A stretch of 64,000 bases of DNA. Origin: Cephalopachus bancanus (taxonomy: Eukaryota > Chordata > Mammalia > Primates > Tarsiidae). The notes beneath the pieces are model-generated. The model was not told the origin of the DNA and searched no databases. It saw only the letters and a list, made by a program, of their open reading frames with translations. Where the stretch lies: assembly GCA_027257055.1 (NCBI GenBank), contig JAPVLO010000627.1:496001-560000 (forward strand), in the 5' to 3' direction. Every line of letters begins with the position of its first letter. Positions within the stretch are counted from its first letter, which is position 1. Below are positions 1 to 9,009 of this stretch, piece after piece. Position numbers and translations under genes: made by a program.

Positions 1-2
1 TA

Positions 3-758
3 TTATTCACCAATGAAGAAAAAGAAAGAATCCAGACGGAGGCCCGGAAGTTGGTTCCGGGAGTTGATGGACAGCCCACCACCAATCCTGATCTTATTAA
101 TGAGACTTTTCCCCTTTCCCGACCTGAATGGGATTTTAACACAGCAGAAGGTAAGGAGAAACTTCAGGTCCACTGCCAGGCTCTGATGGCAGGTCTCTGG
201 GCAGCTGCTCATAAGCCCACTAATTTGGCTAAGGTATATAACATAAGACAGGACAGGAATGAGAGTCCAGCTGCGTTTTTAGAGCGTATTATGGAAACCT
301 TCCATCAATACACCCCAATGAATCCAGTGGCACCAGAAACCAAAGTGGCTGTGATCATGGCGTTCATTAATCAGGCAGCACCAGACATCAAAATAAAGCT
401 GCAGAAAGTAGAAAGATTAGGAGAGAAAAGTTTACAGGATCTGCTGGAGGTGGCTGAGAAAACCTATAGCAATAGGGAAAGTCCAAAAGAATGCCAGGAT
501 AGACGTAGTGAACGGCAGACCAGGGAATTAACCAGAATTCTCCTGGCTGCCACCACCCACGATCCCAAGGAAAAACAGAAGCAGCTAAAAAAATTGGCTT
601 CTGAGTCAGGCAACAAACTGGGGGACCCCAAGCTGGATTGCCCCAAGATAGGGAGAAATCAGTGCTTCTACTGCAAGGAGGAAGGGCACTACATAAAGAA
701 CTGCCCTAAGCGCCCTCCCCGACCTGAGAACAAAGTGACTGTACTTGTAACTGAATAG
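3..758 (+). pseudogene. ERV gag remnant: capsid C-terminal part plus nucleocapsid
   Basis: The frame is open from the window edge to a TAG at 756-758; the true start is outside the window. About 80 residues in is a Q-x3-E-x7-R pattern (nt ~249-290) that fits the retroviral capsid major homology region. Near the C-terminus is one CCHC zinc knuckle, C-x2-C-x4-H-x4-C, at nt 663-704, the RNA-binding motif of nucleocapsid. A lysine/glutamate-rich stretch precedes it, as in gammaretroviral capsid ends. The single knuckle and the terminal amber codon followed by a protease-like frame both fit gammaretroviruses. This segment has no internal stop, but without its 5' part it cannot be judged intact. 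Confidence 0.93.
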
Positions 759-1130
759 GGAGGTCAGGGCTCAGAGTCCCCCCCTGAGCCCCGCGTAACC
801 TTGGAGGTAGGGGGGAAACCCATGAATTTACATGTGGATTCAGGATCGGAGCGATCCATATTATTAAAACCATAAGGCCCTCTCTCAGACAAAATCTTAT
901 GGGTTCAAGGAGCTAACGAGATAAGACCGGCACACTGGACCACTAAGAGAACCATGAATTTAAGTACTGGTATGGTCGCCCATGAGTTCTTAGTTCTTCC
1001 TGATTGCCCGTACCCTTTGTTTGAGAGAGATCTGTTAACCAAAGTGGAAGCAAACCTCAGCTTTCAGTCAGACGGGGTGACAGTAACAGATTCAGTTGGG
1101 CGCCCCCTGCAGATTCTAACTGTAAAATTA
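759..1130 (+). pseudogene. ERV protease remnant
   Basis: It continues in the gag frame straight after the TAG at 756-758, as in gammaretroviruses where readthrough of gag amber makes gag-pro-pol. An aspartic-protease active-site motif is visible as V-D-S-G (nt ~834-845), a variant of D-T/S-G. Downstream, a P-Y-P-L-x-x-R-D-L-L block (nt ~1009-1038) resembles the C-terminal protease region. An in-frame TAA at 873-875 breaks it. Around 1135-1180 the coding similarity moves to another frame at the protease/RT border. The element therefore could not make an active protease from this copy. Confidence 0.85.
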
Positions 1131-1134
1131 GAAG

Positions 1135-2331
1135 ATGAATATAGGCTGTGTCAGGCCCACGACCCGGAGATGGAACATTCAGGACTGGCTTCGGGAAATT
1201 CTCCTAGCCTGGGCAGAAACTGGAGGAATAGGGTTGGCTAAACACAGGTCAGCAGTGTTTGTGGAACTAAAGCCCGGAGCGGACCCAGCCCGGGTCCGGC
1301 AGTATCCAATCCCTGTGGCAGCACGAAATGGGATAACCCCCCACATACAGTGGCTGCTGGATGAGGGAATATTGCGGCCTTGTCAGTCTTCCTGGAATAC
1401 ACCTTTGTTGCCAGTGCAAAAGCCAAATTCAATTGACTACCGGCCTGTTCAGGACTTACGGGAAGTAAACCGCCGGGTGATGGACATACACCCCACGGTC
1501 CCTAATCCCTATACCCTCCTCACTGCCCTGGCCCTGGACTAGGTTTGGTACATGGTATTAGATTTAAAAGATGCCTTTTTCAGCTTACTGTTGGCCCCAT
1601 GGAGTCAGGACATCTTCGCCTTCGAGTGGCTGGACCTGGAATGAGGAATCAGTGGGCAACTCACCTGGACCCGGCTTCCCCAAGGATTTAAAAACTCTCC
1701 CACCATCTTCGATGAAGCCTTACATGAAGACTTGGGTGAGTTCCGTAACACACAACCCACCCTAACCCTGTTGCAGTACATGGATGATATTCTGCTAGCC
1801 GCAGAAAATCAGGACTCGTGCTTACAAGGCACCAGAAATTTGCTGCAAACACTAGGTGCTCTAGGCTACTGAGCCTTGACCAAAAAGGCTCAGCTCTGCA
1901 AAACTGAAGTAAGTTACCTGGGCTACAAACTGAAAGATGGGCAGAGATGGCTATCGGACACCTGGAAGGAGACGGTACTGAGAATTCCACAACCACAGAA
2001 TGTACGACAGGTACGTGAGTTCTTAGGATCAGCTGGCTTTTGCCGCCTATGGATTCCTGGGTTTGCTGAGCTTGCCCGGCCATTATATGAGGCCACCAAA
2101 AATAAGTCCGACCTCATATGGACGGAGGACATGAACAGATCTTTTAAAACTCTTAAGCAAGCCCTGGTGTCAGCCCCAGCTCTGGGACTGCCAGATCTGA
2201 CTAAACCCTTTTTCTTGTTTGTTGATGAGTCTAAGGGAATAGCCAAAGGAGTGCTGTTGCAGCAAATAGGGCCATGGAAAAGACCAGTGGCATACTTGTC
2301 AAAAAAGTTAGACTTCATGGCTGCTGGGTAG
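1135..2331 (+). pseudogene. ERV reverse transcriptase remnant
   Basis: Polymerase motifs appear in order in one frame: the fingers region with a Y-R-P-V-Q-D-L-R block (~1438-1461), motif A with L-D-L-K-D-A-F-F (~1558-1581), an L-P-Q-G-F block (~1675-1689) and the catalytic Y-M-D-D at 1777-1788. Several in-frame stops interrupt it, including TAG at 1540-1542, a TGA near 1642 and a TGA near 1870. The ORF after the last of these closes at a TAG at 2329-2331, near the connection domain. Catalytic aspartates are present, so the damage is by nonsense changes and not loss of the active site. Confidence 0.95.
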
Positions 2332-3140
2332 CCCCATGCCTACGAATCATCGTGGCAGTTGCCACTATAGTCAAGGACGCTGACAAAATCACAATGGGAA
2401 AAGAACTACATGTCACTTCCCCTCATGCTGTGGAGGAAGTTCTAAAACAACCACTCGACAGATGGATAAGTAATGCCTGGCTAACTCATTATCAAAGTCT
2501 CCTTTTAAACCCAGCCAGAATCTTGTTTCAGGCTCTGGCTACTCTAAATCCAGCCACCCTGCTACCCGACCCAGATGGGGAAGGCCCCCTGCACGACTGC
2601 CAGGACATCCTGGCGCAGGTCCACGGAATACAGGAAGACCTCCAGGACAGGACCCTAACCAATGCCAAAGAAACCTGGTACACAGACGGCAGCAGCTTTG
2701 TGCAGGGCGGAACCAGGTATGCTGGGGCAGCAGTGACTACAGAGACTGAGACCTTATGGGCAGCGCCACTAGCGGCTGGAACCTCAGCACAGCGAGCTGA
2801 GCTCAGCGCCCTCACTAAAGCCCTAGTCATGGGAAAAGGGCAGAGAATAAATGTTTATACTGACAGCAGGTATGCTTTTGCAACTGCGCACATTCATGGA
2901 GCCATCTATAAGGAGAGGGGGCTCTTAACTGCAGAAGGAAAGGCTATCAAAAATAAAACTGAAATCCTTGAGTTGTTACAGGCACTCTGGCTACCCAAAG
3001 CACTGGCCATAATACATTGTCTAGGACACCAGAAGGAGGACACGCCAGGGGCATGGGGAAACCATCTGGCAGATGCTGAGGCCAAAAAGGCAGCCCTTTC
3101 TGTGAACCATATCCTAGTGACCACACTGCCAGACCCTTGA
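2332..3140 (+). pseudogene. ERV RNase H domain (open, with catalytic residues)
   Basis: This lies in a single open frame (2274-3140) that differs from the RT frame. RNase H motifs are in order: T-D-G-S-S (aspartate at 2685-2687), an A-E-L glutamate after a Q-R, a Y-T-D-S-R block (~2857-2871) and a C-terminal H-x-A-D block near 3063-3077. All four acidic residues expected of the DEDD active site can be seen. The domain would degrade the RNA strand of the RNA/DNA hybrid during reverse transcription. It is one of the best-preserved parts of the provirus, but it is separated from RT by a frame change and stop. Confidence 0.92.
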
Positions 3141-4267
3141 CCCCCAGTTCTGCCAGAGAGCCCGAACTATACAGAGGAGGATTTAAAATGGATAAATGGG
3201 CAGCCTGGAGTTATATTCTCAAATGGCTGGTGGTGGATCCAACACTGGGATACGACCACCAGCAAATGGGATGTTATCCTTCCAGAACAGTTGGGTCGGC
3301 AACTGCTTATAAAAATGCACAGAAGTACCCACATGGGAACCAGAAAAATGGAAGAATTAATATGCCATACAAACATAGTTATACCCAACGTTCGACAAAT
3401 AATCGGACAAATTATAAATCAATGTCAGGCTTGTCGGGTTGTCAATGCAACCAATCCCAAACAAAACCCGGGGACCAGACTTCGAGGAAATCGGCCAGGA
3501 GCATACTGGGAAGTGGACTTCACTGAGATGAGACCAGGAAAGTACAAATACAAGTACTTACTAGTGTTTATAGACACCTTTTCAGGGTGGGCGGAGGCAT
3601 TCCCTACCAAGAATGAAACCGCACAGGTGGTGGCCAAGAAACTCTTGGAAGATCTGATGCCCAGGTATGGCTTCCCAGTCCAGATTGGATCGGATAATGG
3701 CCCCAGCTTCATCTCTAAGGTAATACAGGGAGTAGCTCAGACTTGGGGGCGGATTGGAAATTACACTGTGCATACAGGCCCCAGAACTCAGGACAGGTAA
3801 AAAGAATGAATAGAACCCTAAAAGAAACCTTAACTAAATTAGTCCAGGAGACTGGCGGGGACTGGGTAACTCTCCTTCCCTTTGCGCTATATAGGGTGTG
3901 TAACTCACCCTATAAGCTAGGGTTTACTCCTTTTGAAATCATGTTTGGCGTGCCTCCACCGGTCATACCTAACCTAAGAACAGAACTATTAACAGACATA
4001 GATGATCAAAAACTCCTTTTTTCCCTCCAAACTCTGCAAAGGGTCCATGAGTAGGTGTGGCCCAGACTGAAAGCCCTTTATGAGACCGGACCACAGCCGA
4101 CTCCCCACAACTTCCAACCAGGGGACTGGGTGTATGTCCGGCGGCAACACGAGACTCTGCAGCCGCGGTGGAAAGGACCGTACGTTGTGATCCTGTCCAC
4201 CCCCACCGCCTTGAAGTTTGGAAGGCATTGCGTCTTGGATACACCACACCCACGCCAAGCTTGCTGA
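3141..4267 (+). pseudogene. ERV integrase remnant
   Basis: The N-terminal zinc-binding half is visible as H-x3-H (~3318-3332) and C-x2-C (~3423-3434). In the catalytic core the first aspartate is in V-D-F-T (3516-3518) and the second in S-D-N-G (3693-3695). Between about 3740 and 3790 the similarity changes frame. The block where the third catalytic residue is expected reads G-Q-V-K-R-M-N, so lysine (3800-3802) stands where the DDE glutamate belongs. A TAG at 4052-4054 cuts off the C-terminal DNA-binding region, which is still visible as G-D-W-V-Y-V-R and W-K-G-P-Y-V-V. The copy is inactive. Confidence 0.93.
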
Positions 4268-4300
4268 CACCCCTGCTGTGCTGAAAAACTACACACCCAA

Positions 4301-6272
4301 ATGGAGCAGCCGACTGGACAAGGACAATCCTCTAAAGCTAAGACTGTGTCGTGCTTCTTTTCCTTCTGCTTCTTCGTGACAGGGATGGAATCCCTTTGGG
4401 CAGTCCCTAATCCTCACCAACCTCTAAACTTAACATGGCAGTTGTTAACCCTCAGGTCAGGGATCAACAAAATAATTTTTCAAACTTCCAACCTCACTCC
4501 CCTCAACACTTGGTTCCCAACCCTCACCTGTGACCTAAAGGAAATGTACCAATACTCTGATTGGGCTGGCACGGTAACCAAAGTAATTTCAAAGCTAGGC
4601 TATAACAAGCAATATCAGTTTTATGTATGCCCCGGCCATGACCAGGATGAGGCATGCGCAGACCCCGGCCAATATTATTGCCCAGCATGGGCCTGTTTCT
4701 CCACAGGCACCGTACCTTGGGTCCCTGCCAAAACCAATGACTTAATCACTATAAAAAGAAACCCCTCAGGTTATAAGAAGGGGCCCTGTCAGATTCAGGG
4801 TATGTTTGTGACACCCTCCCTCTCCTACTGTGACCCCTCATGATAGACTTTACCCCGGCGGGGCGCTGAGTTACAGACTGGGCGGTCGGGAATACGTGGG
4901 GAATCAGGTTATATGATGACCCCAGAACAGGATGGCGTGATCTAGGGAGTCTTTTCATGATTAGACTAAAAGTCCAAACCCTCAGCGCTATCCCGGGGCT
5001 CACCCGATCTAATTTTGGACACCATATTTGGGGGTTCGCACCACCCACAGATAAGCCAACTACGGAATCAATTCCTAGACCCGAGCCAAGCAGCGCGCTT
5101 TTCACTACTGCCATGCACACCCCGCGCCGCGGTAACACTGCAGCTATTTCCTCTATAAAGAAAACCCCTGTACTAAATACATCCTCACACTTTTTCTGGA
5201 ACGCCTCCTCCCACCCTCTCTGGGACATACTAAGCAATGCCTACCTTTTTCTCAATAGCACCAGGCCTGACCTCACCCGGTCCTGCTGGCTATGCTATAG
5301 TCCCCGGCCACCTTATTATGAAGGCACTGCAATTATAGGAAACTACACCACGAGCCCGAGTTCCAATGCTTGCCGGTGGGCCCCGAGCACGGAAATAAGC
5401 TTGACCCTACAGTCAATCTCTGGGAAAGGAACTTGCGTGGGCAAGCCCCCTTTGGGGGTCCAGTCCTTATGTGCCCAGACTTTCCCTGTAGTCTCCAATG
5501 ATTTTCACCTGCCCCCCGAGAATGGATGGTGGATGTGTTCCACTGGCTTAACTCCGTGTTTTCATGGGCAGGTACTCACTCAGTCTGAGGGCTTTTGCAT
5601 TTTGGTACAGTTACTCCCCAAAATACTGTGCCACACTGAGGAGGAAGTATTCCAGTTACTTAAACAAGGAGGGTACCCCCGGGTTAAAAGGGAACCGGTC
5701 ACTGCAATAGCCCTATCAGTGTTGCTAGGCCTAGGCCTTGCCAGGGCAGGGACAGGTATCGACTCCCTAGCCACTCAATCCCATCATTACAATAGCCTTC
5801 GGGCTACAATAGATTCTGGCATAGAAAGAATAGAAACTTCTATTTCACACTTACAGGAATCCCTAACCTCTCTGTCTGAAGTAGTTCTGCAAAACCACAG
5901 AGGCTTAGATCTACTGTTCTTCCATCAAGGTGGCCTTTGTGCTGCCCTGGAGAAGAATGTTGTTTCTACACCGACCATTCAGGAATAGTAAAGGAATCCA
6001 TGGCTAAAGTGTGAGAAGGTTTGGCTAAGCGTAAATTAGAGTGGGAGCAAAAACAGGGATGGTTTGAAAGTTGGTTTAACTATTCACCTTGGTTAACCAC
6101 ACTATTGTCTGCTTTAATAGGCCCTGTGATCATACTCTTGCTGTTGCTAACCTTTGGTCCATGTATTATAAACAAGCTAATCACTTTTGTAAAAACTAGA
6201 ATAAACACTGTGCACCTTATGGTCCTCAGACAACAATATCAACAGGTACCCCTGGACAACTCAGCGTGTTGA
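4301..6272 (+). pseudogene. ERV envelope remnant (SU and TM)
   Basis: The likely start ATG is at 4301, overlapping the end of the integrase region as is usual. A hydrophobic signal-like stretch lies at residues ~17-28. The first ORF ends with TGA at 4841-4843; SU then continues in another frame (ORF 4957-5988). A C-x2-C (CWLC) motif is at 5284-5295. A basic R-V-K-R site at 5680-5691, where SU and TM would be separated, is followed by a hydrophobic fusion-peptide-like stretch and a heptad/immunosuppressive-domain-like region (~5880-5945). Near 5950 the frame changes. The membrane anchor (~6085-6160) and short cytoplasmic tail lie in ORF 6021-6272. Three separate frames mean no full Env can be made. 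Confidence 0.92.
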
Positions 6273-6305
6273 AGGAATCTAAGATTAGATTCACTCTACC
6301 CTCAT

Positions 6306-6317
6306 GAGAAGGGGGAA
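6306..6317 (+). other. ERV polypurine tract
   Basis: An uninterrupted 12-base purine run (gagaagggggaa) lies directly before the TG that opens the 3' LTR. This is the expected position of the plus-strand primer. Confidence 0.85.
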
Positions 6318-6882
6318 TGAGAGGACAGTAATAAAGTATACCATAGACTTAGGTTAAGAGCAAGCTATAACCCTATAAATATGTAATCGACTTGTGGACA
6401 ATAGCACAGCCATTTTTAGTTTTTAGTTTTCTGTCTTAAAACATAATCTGTAACTGTTTAAAGTTCCAGTTATGGGAAAAACTGCAAAGCTCCAGTTATT
6501 CTTCCCTTACCTCACTTTCCCTTAGCAACAAACAATCAGGTGCCAGGGGGTAATCACCTAAGTTTCCAGATGTCTCTGCAACTTCCCTAGCTAGTGGACC
6601 AAGGTCAGCCTGAGTCACACTAGCCAATCCTCCACGATTAAGTTGACCACCGGAGGAACTACCCAATTAAATGGTAATAAAACTGGAACCCCCCCAAACT
6701 CCTCCTCCCTTTGTGTAAAAGCATAAAAGTCATCTGCTTAAAGAAATCAGAGCCTCTGAATGTACTCTGCTGTGTCGGCTGTTGACAGAGGTCCAGGCTC
6801 AAGCTTGTAAATAAGGACCCTGTTGAACTTTCATCGGAATTGGCTCTTGGTGGTCTCTCAGATTGAACTTTTGGCCACTACA
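6318..6882 (+). repeat. ERV 3' LTR
   Basis: It begins with TGAGAGG directly after the polypurine tract and ends with CACTACA, giving the canonical TG...CA ends and a length of 565 bp. A CCAAT motif lies near 6624 and a TATA-like gcataaaag at 6721-6729, which would mark the U3/R border. A weak polyadenylation-like AATAAG occurs near 6810. No second copy is in the window, so the ends rest on structure alone. Confidence 0.85.
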
Positions 6883-7186
6883 AGACATGCCACATAGATT
6901 TGATATCCTTGTAATCAGCTATATCTGAGTAAAGCACACACTTTCTAGATTGATTTCTCCTCTTCTGCTCCTGTAAAATTCTCATATTTTTTTTGAACTC
7001 TATTCAGCATCTTATGGATTCGTCTGTATTTCTGAGGATTTTAGCTGTCTGTTTTGAATGTGTTTAGAATGTATAGTATTTTCCCAAAAAACACAAATGT
7101 CAACAGTGTACACACAAAAAAATTCAAGTCGATTTTTTTGTGTTGGATGACAGCTTCTCATGAGACATCCCAAGTATTTTCTTCTT
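6883..7186. other. Unique AT-rich flank, no gene seen
   Basis: Non-repetitive AT-rich sequence between the provirus and the next SINE. I see no coding or RNA signal. If the provirus made a target duplication, its right copy would start here (agac), but the left copy is outside the window. Confidence 0.6.
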
Positions 7187-7467
7187 CTTCTTTTTTTTTT
7201 TTTGAGTCAGAGTCTCACTCTATCATCCAGGCTGGAGCGCAGTGGTATGCTTATGCTGCAGCCTTGACCTGCTGGACTCAGGTGATCCTTCCACCTCAGC
7301 CTTCCTAGTAGCTGGAACTACAGGCACCCACCACCACACCCTGCTAAATTGTAGAGATGAGGTCTCACCAAGTTTCCCAGGCTGATCTTGAACCATGGAC
7401 TCAGGAAATCTTCTCATCTCAGCCTCCCAAAATGCTGGGATTCTAGGCGTGAGCCACCGCCAAGTGT
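7187..7467 (-). repeat. Alu-type SINE
   Basis: A poly-T start, then the reverse complement of a dimeric 7SL-derived SINE (gagtctcactct, ggctggagcgcagtgg, cctcagcctcccaaaatgctgggatt). It is moderately diverged. The two short ORFs over it on either strand are translations of the SINE and not genes. Confidence 0.93.
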
Positions 7468-8700
7468 TTTTATTTGAAACACACATGCTATATACCATAT
7501 GGTGACAATAATTAGTAGAATGTGATAACTTTCAACTGGTAGACATTAAAATTTTTGTTTTGCACACATTTCTAAAATGACAATACTGCCTTAAAGAGAA
7601 TATTAATTTTATATTATCAGAATTTCTTTTGTTCCATAACACAAAGCTAATGCTGGTAGAATTATTTACCCGAATTTAGGTCTTTGGGATTCAATCACCT
7701 TGCTGTCCAAATTAGCACTTTGCTGACTCTTAAAAAAAAAAAAAATCTCAGTTTGGATTTTGCATTCAATGCACCAGTTAATTGCAGAAATCTTCCATGA
7801 AATTTGTATATGGCTTGATATTATTGGTTGGTTACATTTAATTGATACTTTCTATTGCCATTTGACAGTGTTCACAAAATAAGACAACCCTTGGATTTCT
7901 GTCATTAATTCAATAACAATTTTTAGGCCTAAAACATTTCCATTTAACATGCTTTTGTCTAATATTGGAAAAGAAGGCATATCCTGTGTTTATTAGCCAA
8001 AATGCTGCCCCATTTATTTCTGTGGCTAATCGATCAAATTTCTAATAAAATTACTTAACTCTTTATGTTCATTTATTTACTGTATATCAAACATGTTAAA
8101 TTGGTTTTAATGTAATTTAGTATAACTGGAAATGTGTCAATTTGTCATTTTCAATGAATCTCTATGTTATTTATTTTTAAACCTTAGATATTATGTCTAT
8201 AACTTGTGTCATGACTTAGTATAGTGCCTAACACACTGTATGTTCTAAGTACTAACCACTTTGAGTCGTCAAGTACTTTGATTCATAGCACTCTTAAATT
8301 ATAATAATATTTTGTATTCTTATTAAAATTGTGTTTCTATTTTATCTAAATATAGATGTAAAAATAAGATAGTCTCTGTCATAGTCCTCTTTACAAAGTC
8401 CAAAGTCAAGTAGCACTTTCACTGGTACCTTTTATATTCAGTAACTTATTTGTCACAAACAGTAAATGTGACAATAACTAACTCTTTAAACCATAGTTAT
8501 CCTCTCAATAACACATAAATAACAAGGTCATGATTCTGTTGGACATCATACAACTGTCCAGCATAAACTGAAAACTCATTTATTTCTTCTTTAAAAAAAG
8601 AGGTAAAGTCCTTGAGTATGTTTACTTTTCTCTTGATAGTCCTAACTTAAATGCTATTACATGAAATTAATGATAGTAACATTCTGATATAAAGACAATG
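7468..8700. other. AT-rich non-coding DNA
   Basis: No ORF of interest, RNA gene or clear repeat family. It contains only short homopolymer runs, such as an A run near 7733. Confidence 0.55.
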
Positions 8701-8940
8701 TATCTATGTATATACCAGCTTCAATCATGTGACCAAAGACAGAAAGGAACAAAATTGTTTTCAGTATTTACTTCTTATTTTGTTATGTGCGAATATGATC
8801 ATAAAATATGATAATAGAATAAGAGAGTAAAGGAAACAAAGATCACATTCGCACATAAAAAAATAAGAAGTAAATACTGAAAACAATTTTGCTCCTTTCT
8901 GTCTTTGGGCACATGATTGAAGCTGGTATATACATAGCTA
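8701..8940. repeat. Long near-perfect inverted repeat (100-bp arms, 40-bp spacer)
   Basis: The left arm 8701-8800 and the reverse complement of the right arm 8841-8940 align base for base over 100 positions without gaps. By eye I count five mismatches. The spacer 8801-8840 is A-rich. It has no transposase ORF, no obvious terminal duplication and no similarity I recognise to mariner-type miniature elements. A transcript from either strand would fold into a hairpin of about 100 bp. Confidence 0.95.
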
Positions 8941-9009
8941 TTTTTTACTACTCATTCTTTCCATTAGCTGGAACTTCAGCTAGTCTGCTCTTTTAATACA
9001 AGGTGACAA

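Larger units (their letters stand above)
1..6882 (+). mobile_element. Gammaretrovirus-like endogenous provirus (class I ERV), 3' part
   Basis: The order gag capsid/nucleocapsid, protease, RT, RNase H, integrase, env, polypurine tract and 3' LTR is that of a simple gammaretrovirus-like provirus. The 5' LTR, primer site and gag N-terminus lie left of the window. Each coding domain is recognisable by family motifs and is listed separately. Stops and frame changes occur in pro, RT, integrase and env, so the copy is defective. Similarity is even along its length, with no large internal deletion. The exact family (HERV-E/ERV3-like or another class I group) cannot be settled without a database search. 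Confidence 0.95.
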
